Program-made: the position numbers and the translations under genes
Notes under the pieces: model-generated
Told to the model about the DNA's origin: nothing
Databases searched by the model: none
The model's input: the letters and a program-made list of their open reading frames with translations, nothing else
Shown here: positions 1 to 13,259 of the stretch, piece after piece
Position numbering within the stretch: the stretch's first letter is position 1
Layout of the letters: each line of letters begins with the position of its first letter
Assembly: GCF_023051105.1 (NCBI RefSeq)
Contig: NZ_JALKIL010000028.1
Location: 1-63,608 of the forward strand
DNA: 63,608 nt
Direction: 5' to 3'
DNA from: Anaerobiospirillum sp. NML120449
GTDB lineage: Bacteria; Pseudomonadota; Gammaproteobacteria; Enterobacterales; Succinivibrionaceae

Positions 1-1
1 A

Positions 2-3000
2 CATGGCCTGCGTAAGGAATATTTTGACTTCAAAGACCACAGAAACGGATTTGCCACCAGTGTCGGCAAGCTGGTCGCCCAGTACGATAAGACCCATGAT
101 CAGCAGGATGTATTTGAGTTCACCAAGTCAGTCAGAACCGATTCTGAAGGTAATCCGGATCAGCTTGTAAACTCCTCTGGACGTAATCCTGTTGGCATTC
201 CTCATGGTGATGAGAAGTTAAACAAATCTGCAAAGTCCCAGGGAAAGGCCAATGATGACCTTGAAGATGATGTGAATCAGGCTGCTACTGAGCTTGAAAA
301 CGAGGAGGAAGAGCTTTCAGAAGATGCAAAGAAACTTGTAAATGCCTGTAAAGCCAATAAGAAACACAAATCTTCCAGAAAGAAGGCCGGGAAAAAAAGC
401 AAAACCAGTCAAAGAAGTAAGCCTCGAATAAGGGACTTACCTGCGATCTCTCTTCCTGATGCCCTCATTCATCATTACGGCGATTTTTTTAAATCATATG
501 GAGATGATGATACCAGGAGCATTATTTTTTCCTACCATAAGTCGGATTTATGCCCAAAAGAGTTCGTTATTGGCCGCCAGGAGAACGGCTCATGTTTATA
601 TATGGTGACCTCTTTTGGATGCACCAATTACCTGACTAATTTTGCTCTGTTTATTCAAAGGTATACAGTAGCCAAGAACACAATCCTTGTTCTGTTCGAC
701 AAGGTCAAAAAAGAATTTGATCTCAAGTTTGAAAAGGGTATGGACTACCCGGCTGCTGGAAACGGCCTGCTGAGCATGGCGGTTGTTAATGACATCCTCA
801 ATGGAGTTTTCAATGGCAGGCGTTCAATAAACAGCTATGCCACTGAAATAGCTGCGAAATTCTCCATAAGCCAGGATTACGTAAACAGGCTTGTCAGAAA
901 GCATCAGCAGTTTACCTCATTACTTGCTCAATGCCTTATCAGGGCAGTTGTGTCACTCCTTCCAAGGGCATCGACTGATGAAACCCCTACCTCTGTGCTG
1001 TCAATTCAGGGGCGCTCCAAGGTAAGCGACGAAATCAGGTCAAACATGTCTGAGGACGATGTTTCCCATATAACTGATACTTCTCAGCCTTATAGCATTG
1101 TATGGAAAAGCAATGAGCCCGAGATTCCGGCTGTTGCCTGTACACTGTCATTCGGACGCAGTGTTTTCAGCCTTGAAACATCAACTCACATGTTCTGGAC
1201 TGATGTGGAAAGTGTGCTCAATGGCGGAGACCTCATGTGCCTGAAGCAGATGCTTACTGATGGCTACCAGCCTTATGTCTATGAGTCAGCAAGGCTTGGT
1301 ATTGAGCTTTTCATGTGTCATGCCCATGGACGCAGTGAGTTCTTTAAATCTGCCAATCCCAAGGGACTCAAAAAGTTTATCGATAAGTTTGATAAAGAAG
1401 AGCGCATTAATAAGATTAAGAGCTACCTGAAAGGCGGCAACAGCAATATTGCAAGCACAATTGTTATTTCGCTGTACGGATCATTCTTTGCCATTGATCA
1501 GAAAGTTCAGGATCTGCTTGAAGAGTCAAGAAGCCTTAAGAACGGCGAAAACGTCACTGACGAGGACCTTGTCAAAGCTGATGCCTGTCGTGAAGAGGCT
1601 GCGGCCCTGCGCTTAGGACCTATGTGCGAGCTTCTGGACCTGATCTATGATGTTATTGATACTATGAGGGATCAGTACACACTTAAGAAAGGCAAGTGGG
1701 TAAGCACCGTCAAAGGCAATGACTATGCATCACCATGCGTGTATCTGCTCAACCACAAGGAGTATTTTTATAATTGCATTAATAATGTCGACATGGTTAT
1801 TCATAACAATGATACTGAGCAGGTTATGAGCGGTATTGCTTTACAGCGCAAGAATGGATACCTGACAGTATCTGTCAAAGGTGCTGAGCTTGATTGCGCT
1901 ACCCGCACAGTTGTTGAAACTCTGAAAGCTAATGGACTTGACATTTATCAGGGCCTGAAAGACCTGTCATTTGTTTGCTACCTGCAGCTGCTTACCCTTA
2001 TCATGAATGATGAAATCATGAAAGGAAATATCGGCTACAACAAAGAAAAAGATACTACATACAGCAAGGGTGTGCTGCCAATGCCCGATGAAAATCGCCT
2101 CCTTGAGATGATGCCAGGCATAGACTTTGTGAAACTTATCCCGGTACTTTTTAATGAGACTGCTCAGTCAGCCATAAAAAAACTTGGAAGCTCCAATGGC
2201 TCTGGTGAAGAAATTTACAAAAAGATCAATGACAGAGCCCATGATCTCCTTAAGGAGTGGCTAAACAGGTTTCATGAGCAGGAATTCCGCAAAATCTACG
2301 CTTCAATAGATCGTCATGAATCAGATTTAAATGACTGTGAAGAAGAGTTTAACAGCGTTGCTGATGAGTATAGGCAGCATGCACAATCCTCTGCTGCGGC
2401 TTCAGGTGGTCAGCCTGATTCAGGCACCGACCCTGCCCAGGGTACGTCGCCAGGGCCTGAAACTGACCCTGGGGGAGCGCCAGGACCTCAATCCGGGCAG
2501 GCTCAGGATAATCAGACACAGTCATTATCTGAAGCAGAAGAGGAAGAAATTAATCAGGCAGTTCGCTCCAACCAGATAATAGAGATTGTTAAGAGAGCCA
2601 GAAATGCAAACAAGATAGCGAGGATTAAGTCCAGTGAACTTGAGAAGGCTCTGACCGGTGAACGCGGCACGGACGCTGAAACTGAAAACGCTAAAGCTGA
2701 TGAATTTGCAAAGGAGTGCGGACTGTTAGCTGATGATGAATATGACAAAGGCACGAACAACCGCCCAATTTCCGTCAAGAGCTTTTTAAGTCATATAAAC
2801 AATAAAATCAGTCACGGGATAGACATATGTACATTGATGCACAATGATCTTGAAAGTGACACCAGCTCAGGAGAGTATGATTTAAAGCTTGTTAAAGAGG
2901 TCATCGAACCTGGTGTTCTCAAAAAGTTTACAAGTGAACAAAATCTCCTTTCAAATACCAACAGCAGCCTGAGAAGCAGGGGCATGGCAGGATCAAATCT

Positions 3001-3277
3001 TTCATACAGCATAAACTTCTTGATCGACCATGTGTCTGTAGCCTGGCATAACGCTCAGAAAGCAACAGGAGAAAGTCGTGAAGAACTCAGGAAGATTGCT
3101 GTCAACAGCATTAACTGGCTGTCCAGTTTTCTTCAGGACTGCCGAGAGCACATGAATGATGTGTTTTTCCAGATAGCTGAAGATGCCCGCTCAAGGAGCG
3201 TTGCTATGGAGGCCATGGTTAAAAGGCTCGAGGACAGGGCTTTAGCCCTGAACATTCAGCTGCCTCCAAGACCTTAG
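2..3277 (+). CDS. IS66-like transposase, unusually large (5' end outside window)
   Basis: The frame is open from base 2, so the gene enters from the left edge; at least 1,091 residues are present. A GTG at 272 is an internal codon, not a convincing start. IS66-family landmarks are visible. Counting from that GTG, they are the DETP motif (D236), a TDGY motif (D330) followed by CHAHGRSEFF (the family's C-AH-RR-F block), and NNDTEQ (E516) followed by a RKN block. These give a plausible DDE triad. Normal IS66 TnpC is about 500-530 residues. Here the D-to-E interval is expanded (about 186 residues). A Pro/Gly-rich linker (about 705-750) joins a further 250-residue C-terminal region I do not recognise. 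No TnpA/TnpB partner or terminal inverted repeat is visible. Family assignment is fairly secure; activity is unknown. Confidence 0.75.
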   Translation, partial: HGLRKEYFDFKDHRNGFATSVGKLVAQYDKTHDQQDVFEFTKSVRTDSEGNPDQLVNSSGRNPVGIPHGDEKLNKSAKSQGKANDDLEDDVNQAATELENEEEELSEDAKKLVNACKANKKHKSSRKKAGKKSKTSQRSKPRIRDLPAISLPDALIHHYGDFFKSYGDDDTRSIIFSYHKSDLCPKEFVIGRQENGSCLYMVTSFGCTNYLTNFALFIQRYTVAKNTILVLFDKVKKEFDLKFEKGMDYPAAGNGLLSMAVVNDILNGVFNGRRSINSYATEIAAKFSISQDYVNRLVRKHQQFTSLLAQCLIRAVVSLLPRASTDETPTSVLSIQGRSKVSDEIRSNMSEDDVSHITDTSQPYSIVWKSNEPEIPAVACTLSFGRSVFSLETSTHMFWTDVESVLNGGDLMCLKQMLTDGYQPYVYESARLGIELFMCHAHGRSEFFKSANPKGLKKFIDKFDKEERINKIKSYLKGGNSNIASTIVISLYGSFFAIDQKVQDLLEESRSLKNGENVTDEDLVKADACREEAAALRLGPMCELLDLIYDVIDTMRDQYTLKKGKWVSTVKGNDYASPCVYLLNHKEYFYNCINNVDMVIHNNDTEQVMSGIALQRKNGYLTVSVKGAELDCATRTVVETLKANGLDIYQGLKDLSFVCYLQLLTLIMNDEIMKGNIGYNKEKDTTYSKGVLPMPDENRLLEMMPGIDFVKLIPVLFNETAQSAIKKLGSSNGSGEEIYKKINDRAHDLLKEWLNRFHEQEFRKIYASIDRHESDLNDCEEEFNSVADEYRQHAQSSAAASGGQPDSGTDPAQGTSPGPETDPGGAPGPQSGQAQDNQTQSLSEAEEEEINQAVRSNQIIEIVKRARNANKIARIKSSELEKALTGERGTDAETENAKADEFAKECGLLADDEYDKGTNNRPISVKSFLSHINNKISHGIDICTLMHNDLESDTSSGEYDLKLVKEVIEPGVLKKFTSEQNLLSNTNSSLRSRGMAGSNLSYSINFLIDHVSVAWHNAQKATGESREELRKIAVNSINWLSSFLQDCREHMNDVFFQIAEDARSRSVAMEAMVKRLEDRALALNIQLPPRP

Positions 3278-4292
3278 ATGTCTCTTGGGTTCAGGCGCTT
3301 TCCAAAACATTTTATTACCTGTCAGGTATGGTTGACTACGTCTTCAGCAGCTGCTGTCAGACCGGTTGACTATGCCTGAACCAAAGTACTGATACCGTCT
3401 ATTACCTCTGGGAAGGGATACCGACCCAGGGGTTTTGTGCGTCCGCTTCCTGCCATCGAACCACCTTTGCCTCTAAATCTAAAACCCCTTTCCTGAACGG
3501 TCAAATATTTTTCCTCCAGCCTTAGACAGGGATCTGTCACTGTCGATTGGGTGCATGAGGCACCGCCTTTCCTCCCGTCAGGTCGGTCCGGCCTGCCAGT
3601 TGCCAGCCACCGGACATGTGACCAGTCTGTGGACTGGCTTGCCGGCTATCCGGTCATCGGTCCCGCTACAAGTCAGGGCCGCCCGCCTGCCGAGCATCCG
3701 GTCACCAGCCGCGCTACCTGTCATGGCAACCCGGCCTGCTGGCAATCCAGCCAGCGTCCGTGCCATCAGTCAGGGATGCCAGGCATGTCGGTCATCCGGT
3801 CACCAGCCGCGCTACCTGTCATGGCAACCAGGCCTGCTGGCAATCCAGCCAGCGTCCGTGCCATCAGTCAGGGATGCCAGGCATGTCGGTCATCCGGTCA
3901 CCGGCCGAGCTACCTGTCATGGCAACCCGGCCTGCAAGCCAAATATCCGACGGACATGCCCCCCGTCATTCGTCCTGGGAACTGCCATGCGGCATATCAC
4001 CCCCTGTTAGCATGGCACTATTTTACCTAAGATAATCATCAATATGTTACCGTTAAGGAAGCCTACAGACAATCGACCCGCTCAAGCCCTTGCACTCACA
4101 ATGCGTCCCGGCATCAGCGCCGCCAGCTCCGAAAGCTCCGCAGCTGCGCACCACCTGAGACTGCATGCCCCCGAGCGGCTATGGCATGACTGGGGCCAGC
4201 CAATGGCTCTGTTGAGGCTCTGCGGGGAGCAGGTAACAGCTGACAGACCTTTAACCGGGAGAGAATACTTGAGCGTGATTATTAAGAGCAAA
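3278..4292. other. Intergenic region downstream of the transposase
   Basis: About 1 kb without a convincing gene. The first 300 bases may include the right end of the IS66-like element, but no inverted repeat can be recognised without the left end. The middle holds a 98-bp tandem repeat. Open frames of 90-160 codons here arise from the repeat and look like no protein family. Confidence 0.6.
3695..3942. repeat. 98-bp tandem repeat, about 2.5 copies
   Basis: Units begin at 3695, 3793 and 3891 with catccggtcacc. The first two are nearly identical over 98 bp; the third diverges after about 50 bp. A degenerate half-unit may precede them near 3649. Units are contiguous with no spacers, so this is not a CRISPR array. 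Confidence 0.85.
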
Positions 4293-4314
4293 AAGGCAGC
4301 CCGAAGGCTGCCTT
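4293..4314 (-). terminator. Rho-independent terminator of the GH63 gene
   Basis: A 9-bp stem (4293-4301 with 4306-4314) has a 4-base loop that reads TTCG on the minus strand. A run of T follows on the minus strand. It lies 64 bases past the GH63 stop codon. Confidence 0.85.
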
Positions 4315-4377
4315 AATTAATTGGGAAGAAAATATTAGCAAGATAGTCCGAACAGCAAGCTGCCTCGGTCCTGACTT

Positions 4378-7866
<3,489 letters not shown>

Positions 7867-7897
7867 TCAAATAAAAATCTGCTTTGCAGCCGTCTAA

Positions 7898-7911
7898 TGT
7901 AAGCGTTTACA
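7898..7911. promoter_or_regulatory. LacI/GalR-family-like operator upstream of the GH63 gene
   Basis: TGTAAGCGTTTACA is a near-palindrome with the central CG and TGTAA/TTACA arms typical of LacI-family operators. It lies between the porin stop and the GH63 start, about 160 bases upstream of the GH63 ATG. A related site sits at the porin start. No LacI-family gene is in the window, so the regulator would act in trans. Confidence 0.5.
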
Positions 7912-7951
7912 TGAAAGCGCGGACCAGGTCAAAAAAATAGAGCACTTACGT

Positions 7952-9166
7952 TTAGAAGTAGATGAACTGCTCTAGGAAGATCATGGTTTCTTCAGGGCGG
8001 TTCTTGCTGGCGCCGGTGTAAGTTCTGATATCAAAGGCGCTGGCCATGCTGCCGCCCATGTACTCCCACCAGAAGCCTCCGTTTACAAATGAGGAGGTAG
8101 TGCTGTCGTACTCGCCAAATTCGCCATCAGGATCGCCCTGGATCTGATCGAAGTTTCTTACATAGTGAGTGTAAGAGGCTGACAGCCAGAACTTGGTGAA
8201 CATCTCATACTTGATGGAGGCTATTACACCGGTTTCATCGCCTAACATGGACATATCTGACTTGCCGCCACGACCGGTGTGGTGCCAGACACGCAGGCCG
8301 TAGTCACCCATGAGTGCAGCCAGGGTAAAGTAAGCGCCGGTACCGTCAGTCACTTCAGAACCGAACATTACACCGTAGCCATCAGCCCAGTCATAACGCG
8401 CATAGCCATTGATAACAGCTGTTGGATAGGTAAATTTGTCAGATGAGCTGTCATGCTTGCCTGTATGGATCAGAGCGTCGTCTTCTTCATTGAAGTCGCC
8501 GGCATCAGAGGCAGCAACGGACCATTTGAACTTGCCCTTGAGGTTTTCTACCTTAACGTAGTTAAACAGATCAGGAGTGATAGGGTGGCCATAGCCAAAT
8601 TCAGGAGTAAAGTCAGTCCAGTAGGCCACGTCATCAAGAGGTGAGGAGCCGAAAACACCGTACTGGAGCCTGGTTCCATTATCGAACTCATAGCCCAGAT
8701 ACAGGCTGTTGGTGCCCATTTCAAAGCCACCATAGCCATGTCCTGGTACATAGCTCTCGCCATCTCTGGTCTGAACAGGGTTTGCGGCTACATACCACAG
8801 GCTGTACCAGCCGCCGTACTTGAGCTCCAGACCGGCTTCCACGTAGTTATTGGCCTCATACTTGTGGGCATACTCGCCGCCGGTTTTCATATAACCGCCA
8901 AGACCAATCTCACCGTAGATTTTCCAGTCAAACTTGCTGTCCTTGAGCTTAAGCTCTGGAGCAACACGTTCATGGTCGCCATCAGTGTTATGGGTTACAG
9001 CTGATGAGGTGGCCATAGGCTCGGTTGAGGCCAGAAAAATGTTGTCCTGACTGCCGGCAATATCGGCAGCAGCAACCTGTGAGGCCATTAATCCTGAGCA
9101 GGCTGCAAGAGCTAGTGCCAGAGCAGTTTTTCTTAAATTTGCTGATGCAGTAGTGAGGTGTGGCAA
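7952..9166 (-). CDS. Outer-membrane beta-barrel porin
   Basis: 404 residues with a Sec signal peptide ending near SQVAAA, then alternating hydrophobic/polar strands rich in Tyr, Trp and Gly (for example KIYGEIGLGGYMK, WYSLWYVAA). The chain ends in Phe (EQFIYF), the C-terminal signature recognised by the BAM complex. The start is TTG at 9164-9166, preceded by GAGGA with 9-base spacing. An in-phase ATG is absent, and the nearby ATG is followed at once by a stop. No exact subfamily is recognised. The linked GH63 enzyme suggests it admits an oligosaccharide. The leader and the gap to GH63 carry LacI-like operators. It probably forms a transcription unit with the downstream GH63 gene. Confidence 0.85.
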   Translation of the reverse strand: MPHLTTASANLRKTALALALAACSGLMASQVAAADIAGSQDNIFLASTEPMATSSAVTHNTDGDHERVAPELKLKDSKFDWKIYGEIGLGGYMKTGGEYAHKYEANNYVEAGLELKYGGWYSLWYVAANPVQTRDGESYVPGHGYGGFEMGTNSLYLGYEFDNGTRLQYGVFGSSPLDDVAYWTDFTPEFGYGHPITPDLFNYVKVENLKGKFKWSVAASDAGDFNEEDDALIHTGKHDSSSDKFTYPTAVINGYARYDWADGYGVMFGSEVTDGTGAYFTLAALMGDYGLRVWHHTGRGGKSDMSMLGDETGVIASIKYEMFTKFWLSASYTHYVRNFDQIQGDPDGEFGEYDSTTSSFVNGGFWWEYMGGSMASAFDIRTYTGASKNRPEETMIFLEQFIYF

Positions 9167-9174
9167 CGTTTACA
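9161..9174. promoter_or_regulatory. LacI/GalR-family-like operator overlapping the porin start codon
   Basis: On the minus strand it reads TGTAAACGTTGCCA, sharing the TGTAA-CG core with the site at 7898. It covers the porin start codon and the bases after the Shine-Dalgarno, so a bound repressor could block transcription. The match is imperfect on one arm. Confidence 0.4.
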
Positions 9175-10490
9175 TTCCTCGCTATAAATAAATCGCAATG
9201 GCTCTGCCGCAGCAGTTCCGATTGCGATGTCCAGAGCGCTCCTTGTCAGCTGTTCTGACAGGGCTGCCTGGTAATAAACACACACACAGCCTTGATCATT
9301 CTCAGGCTGTCCAAACACAAAACTGTAATTAAAATAGCACGTGCAATATCTGCAAAATTGTGAACTTGTGCAAAGTTTGAATCTATCGTTGTTTATTTTT
9401 TCCAAACTAAAAATAACTTTGTTTTATTATTTATAAGTCAGAAATTTTGCCACCAAAAACCGACATAATATATTTAAAAGTGACATTGTATTCGTCATTT
9501 TATGATAACAAGCCTTGAAAGCAGGCCATTTTATGATCCAGTGCCGGTCTCACACCTGAACCTGATCTTTCATGTATTTTTTATTTTTTTAATCAAAACA
9601 TTTTTAATTTAGATGTTTTTAGCTTGGGATTATTGTCTTCAAATACATCGAAATATATAAGAATGTTTGCATTTAACAGGTACCAGATCTGCACGAAAAG
9701 GGCTGTAAAAGTACGGAAAAATACAGCTGAAAAACTGTACAGCACTGCACACCATGGGCAGTTATTTTTGCCTGGCAAGTGAGAGCAGGGCGGGGAGCAG
9801 TTAAGGCCAGCAGGGTTTACAGGCCTGTCAATGTATGCAGGAGTATCATTTGTGAACAGATGTTCCATGCGCAGTTGCGCAGAATTCTGGGGCATTTTGA
9901 CGGGATGAACTCAGCAGGTTCAGAGATTTCAGGGCGATATCGGGGCTACAGCTGCACATACTTGTCATATGCGGTCACATTCATACAGAACATAACTGCA
10001 GCATTGGACAGTACCAAAGCCCGTTGCGTCGGCCACTGCTCCGACTGCAGCCTGGCTATTGTTCCAGCCGCTGCTAAGACCGTGGCCCCTCCTGTCGCTC
10101 CGACTATCGCTACTGCTCTTGCGTTGAACATTACGACTGTTGTTGAGCCGACTGCCGGATGCTGTAAGGCGGAGACTCATGATGCAGTCATGGCGTCGGC
10201 ATGGCAGAGGGGCTGATCAGGTGGGTGGTGTTCAGGTATTGGGATCAGAAAGTACTTAAATGCATCATGGTGGATCTATGAGATGGCCAGAATAAGGGGC
10301 AGATGCTATTAATTTTCAGCTGGAATGAGAAAGGGATCTGATCTTGCCATGGTTTGATATGTTATTAGCATTTATGGCCTGTCTGTATGTAAACAGATTT
10401 AATGAGGCCTTTTTCAGGCCAGGCATGCTTTAATCCTGTGTTTATAAGCGGCATGGCGGCCCAGGTTATGTTCTGTAGGCGGGGGAGTTT
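9167..10490. other. Divergent intergenic region between porin and mutM
   Basis: 1.3 kb without a convincing gene. Bases about 9350-9700 are strongly AT-rich, unlike the GC-rich surroundings, and probably hold the porin promoter on the minus strand. Bases 9780-10220 are GC-rich and carry a 145-codon open frame with no recognisable protein character. Confidence 0.5.
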
Positions 10491-11309
10491 ATGCCTGAGT
10501 TACCAGAGGTTGAGGTCACTAAAAGAGGTGTAGAAAAGGTTCTTGTGGGCCATACCATTACCGATATGTTTATCGGCAGCCTCTCTTTGAGAGTTCCTAT
10601 GAGCCAGGACCTTAAAAAGCTGGTGGGTGCAAGAATTGAGCGTCTGCAAAGACGAGGCAAGTACATCATCGTCTTTACCGACAAAGGCTCATTCATTATT
10701 CATCTGGGTATGACCGGTCACCTGAGTATTGTCGACAGCAGCAGCGACCGCGTACTGCACGATCACTTTGAAATCATGCTCGACAGCGGCACCAGCGTAC
10801 GCTACAACGATGCCCGCCGTTTTGGTCTGGTGGTTTACATTGGTCCTGATGAAGACCCTTATCAGTACAAGGCTCTTACTGAACTTGGCCCTGAACCACT
10901 TGAAGACAGCTTCACTACTGAGGTACTGCTCCATAATCTGAGCAGACGCAAACTCTCTATCAAACAGGCTCTGATGAACTCGGCTGTAGTAGTAGGTGTT
11001 GGCAATATATACGCATGTGAAGTGCTCTTTGCCTGCCATATCGATCCGCGCCGTCGGGCCAGTTCCATCACCAGAGATGAAGCTGAAGATCTGGTCAAAA
11101 ACATCAAGGAAACTCTCACTGAGTCCATTGCCAGTGGCGGTACCACCATTCGTGACTTTGAAGGTGCTGATGGCAAGCTGGGCTATTTCGTGCAGAACCT
11201 CAAGGTCTATGGCCACTGTGACGAGGAGTGTCCTTGCTGTGGTGGGCGAATCAAACGCATTGTTCAGGGGAACCGCTCAACCTTCTTCTGCCCTGAATGC
11301 CAGAAGTAG
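10491..11309 (+). CDS. mutM: Formamidopyrimidine-DNA glycosylase
   Basis: Bifunctional DNA glycosylase/AP lyase that removes 8-oxoguanine and formamidopyrimidines in base excision repair. It starts MPELPEVE: the mature N-terminus is the catalytic Pro2, with Glu3 beside it. K57 (RRGKY) and the helix-two-turn-helix block around VGVGNIYACE are present. The C-terminal zinc finger is complete (C-X2-C-X16-C-X2-C, with the DNA-contacting Arg in GNRSTFF). At 272 residues it has the normal length. A GGGGGAG Shine-Dalgarno precedes the ATG. coaD follows in the opposite direction; the mutM/coaD proximity is common in gammaproteobacteria. Confidence 0.97.
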   Translation: MPELPEVEVTKRGVEKVLVGHTITDMFIGSLSLRVPMSQDLKKLVGARIERLQRRGKYIIVFTDKGSFIIHLGMTGHLSIVDSSSDRVLHDHFEIMLDSGTSVRYNDARRFGLVVYIGPDEDPYQYKALTELGPEPLEDSFTTEVLLHNLSRRKLSIKQALMNSAVVVGVGNIYACEVLFACHIDPRRRASSITRDEAEDLVKNIKETLTESIASGGTTIRDFEGADGKLGYFVQNLKVYGHCDEECPCCGGRIKRIVQGNRSTFFCPECQK

Positions 11310-11364
11310 TCGCTCAGAGCCATTGCACCCCGGTTTCCCTGGCGTCACACAACTGGCAGCCTAG

Positions 11365-11433
11365 CGGCTGCACAACCGGCTGCCCGGCGGCTGCACAACC
11401 GGCTGCCCGGCGGCTGCACAACCGGCTGCCGCC
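11365..11433. repeat. 23-bp tandem repeat, three copies
   Basis: The unit begins cggctgcacaaccggctg and starts at 11365, 11388 and 11411. The third copy differs in its last three bases. It lies between the mutM stop and the shared terminator. Confidence 0.9.
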
Positions 11434-11451
11434 ACGCACCGCAGCACTAAA

Positions 11452-11486
11452 ACACAAAAGCCGACCCCTGAGGTCGGCTTTTGTGT
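11452..11486. terminator. Bidirectional terminator between mutM and coaD
   Basis: A perfect 15-bp stem (11452-11466 with 11472-11486) has a 5-base loop. AAAA and TTTT tracts inside the arms allow termination of both convergent genes. Confidence 0.88.
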
Positions 11487-11558
11487 CTGTGCCCCAGGGC
11501 ACTGACCATGCGGTGCTGGCTGCGACTGCATTTGCAGCCGCTGCTGTCAGTTGTCAGA

Positions 11559-12032
11559 TCAGAGACATTCTTTGATGGCTTCGACCACCGGCTCAGGAAC
11601 AAAAGGCTGAGCATTGCCCTTGTGGATGATGATTTCGCGTACCAGTGTTGAGCTGATGAATGAAAGGTTGCCATTAGATGGCAGCATTACAATTTCCAGA
11701 TCAGGTACGGCAATGCGGTACATGCCGGTAAGCTGCATTTCATAGTCGTAATCAGCCACGGTACGAACACCACGGATCAGTACTGTAGCCTTATGCTCTG
11801 CCAGGAAGTCTACCAGCATGCCTGAAAAGCCCATGGCTGAGACATTTTCGAGCTCACTGGTGCATTTTTCTATAATTTCGACGCGTTTTTCCAGAGAAAA
11901 CAGCGGTTTTTTGGACGGACTGGCTGCAACAGCGACTATTACCCTGTCAAACAGTCGGGCGGCGCGTCTGATAATGTCCATATGACCAAGAGTTACAGGG
12001 TCAAAAGTTCCAGGAAAAACAGCAATATTCAT
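11559..12032 (-). CDS. coaD: Phosphopantetheine adenylyltransferase
   Basis: Transfers AMP from ATP to 4'-phosphopantetheine, the fourth step of coenzyme A synthesis. The start at 12032 gives MNIAVFPGTFDP, the family's normal N-terminus, with GAGG just upstream; a 27-codon upstream frame extension is not family-like. The nucleotidyltransferase motif (GTFDPVTLGHMD, a T/HxGH variant) is at residues about 8-19. The C-terminal ISSTLVRE motif is intact. Its 157 residues are typical. It is convergent with mutM and precedes no obvious operon partner; the heptosyltransferase upstream is separated by about 165 bases. Confidence 0.97.
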   Translation of the reverse strand: MNIAVFPGTFDPVTLGHMDIIRRAARLFDRVIVAVAASPSKKPLFSLEKRVEIIEKCTSELENVSAMGFSGMLVDFLAEHKATVLIRGVRTVADYDYEMQLTGMYRIAVPDLEIVMLPSNGNLSFISSTLVREIIIHKGNAQPFVPEPVVEAIKECL

Positions 12033-12197
12033 AAGGGCCTCAAAATCAGGGGCAATCCAGAGGGGCAAAGCAGGAGCAAAAGGACATAGCTGGCATGGAG
12101 GCTTAGCTTGCATTGTGGCACTCCATGCCGTGCAATATGGCCGGCCGGGGCCTTTCAGTCCATGCCCGTACGGGCGGGCTGAACAGCCTTATGACGG

Positions 12198-13259
12198 TCA
12201 GATGCGGTAGACATCAATGGCGCGCTCAAAGGAGGCCTGCACCATGTCCAGGGTGATCTGATCCATGGCTCCGTCCTGACGGACACGATAGCGCCATGGA
12301 ATCTCTCCATTTTTGATCTCCTGACGGGCCAGACGGTGATATACGGAGACGTTAAGGTCCATGAAGTTCCATGGGCCTACTCTGTGATCGTCATGGCGGG
12401 CAAAAAGACCTATTACCGGGGTGCCAAGGGCTGAAGCAAGGTGCATACTGCCTGAGTCAGGTGCCAGCACCAGGCGGCTTATGGAAAGCATGGCTGCCAG
12501 TTCGCGCAGGGTGGTTCGACCGCACAGATTGACTGCCTCAGGACACTGGGCGGCTATGGCCGCACAGGTCTCATGCTCTATCTGGGCATTACCTCCAAGC
12601 AGTACCGGGCACATGCCGTGATCAAGGGAGTGACGGGCCATGGCCACATAGCCCTCAACATTCCAGTTTTTGCTGGCATTGGCCGAGCATGGGCAGATAG
12701 CAAAGACCTTTTCGTGGGCAACGAGGCAGCGGGCGCGGTCTACTATGTAAGGATCGAGATTGAAGTTCCAGTAAGGCTCAGCTACAGGAAGGCCGCAGGC
12801 CTGAGCAAAGGCCATGAATCCTGCCAGAACATGAGGGTTTTCAGGGGAGGTAACCTGACGGTTTACAAAGAACTTCTGGCCCTCACGGGAGCGCTCACTG
12901 TCATAGCCATAGCGGCTGTCAGCTGCAATGGCAAGTGAGCACAGCGATGACTTGATGGAGGTCTGCATATTGAGCAGTACATCGAAGCTGCTCTTTGCCA
13001 TGCCTGCAAGCTCATCTTTCATCTCACGGCGCAGCTGCAGTGCCGCTGACAGGACATTGCCCTTGAAATCAACGCGGTGCATGGACACAAGATCATGTTC
13101 CTGCTCATCACAAAAGAGCGGGGCAAAACGCCTGTCTATTACCCAGGTAAGACTGGTGCCAGGCCAGGTCTGCCTGATGGCGCCAATCATGCCAAAGGCA
13201 TTAATACAGTCGCCCAGAGCTGACAGACGTAAGATACAGACAGACTTGTTATGCTCCAT
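12198..13259 (-). CDS. opsX: LPS heptosyltransferase, GT9 family, OpsX (HepI) type
   Basis: A GT9 glycosyltransferase that uses ADP-heptose. The N-terminal block CILRLSALGDCINAF resembles the LCILRLSAVGD start of Haemophilus OpsX, which adds the first heptose to phosphorylated Kdo. The family's C-terminal donor-site block is present (LVLAPDSGSMHLASALGTPVIGLF, about residues 260-283). 353 residues matches the family. It acts on the cytoplasmic face of the inner membrane. A Kdo kinase, WaaA and WaaF elsewhere in the window fit this role. Family is certain; the OpsX rather than enterobacterial WaaC assignment rests on remembered motif similarity. Confidence 0.85.
   Translation of the reverse strand: MEHNKSVCILRLSALGDCINAFGMIGAIRQTWPGTSLTWVIDRRFAPLFCDEQEHDLVSMHRVDFKGNVLSAALQLRREMKDELAGMAKSSFDVLLNMQTSIKSSLCSLAIAADSRYGYDSERSREGQKFFVNRQVTSPENPHVLAGFMAFAQACGLPVAEPYWNFNLDPYIVDRARCLVAHEKVFAICPCSANASKNWNVEGYVAMARHSLDHGMCPVLLGGNAQIEHETCAAIAAQCPEAVNLCGRTTLRELAAMLSISRLVLAPDSGSMHLASALGTPVIGLFARHDDHRVGPWNFMDLNVSVYHRLARQEIKNGEIPWRYRVRQDGAMDQITLDMVQASFERAIDVYRI

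Noticed and set aside
3551..4035. Several overlapping 90-160-codon open frames
   Set aside because: They come from the 98-bp GC-rich tandem repeat, overlap each other in different frames, and lack any Shine-Dalgarno or protein-like composition.
9779..10216. 145-codon frame upstream of mutM
   Set aside because: Cys- and Arg-rich composition without hydrophobic core pattern, no Shine-Dalgarno, no family resemblance.
11365..11433. Possible CRISPR array (23-bp direct repeats)
   Set aside because: The copies are contiguous with no spacers, and there are no cas genes. The same holds for the 38-bp repeat at 52871.
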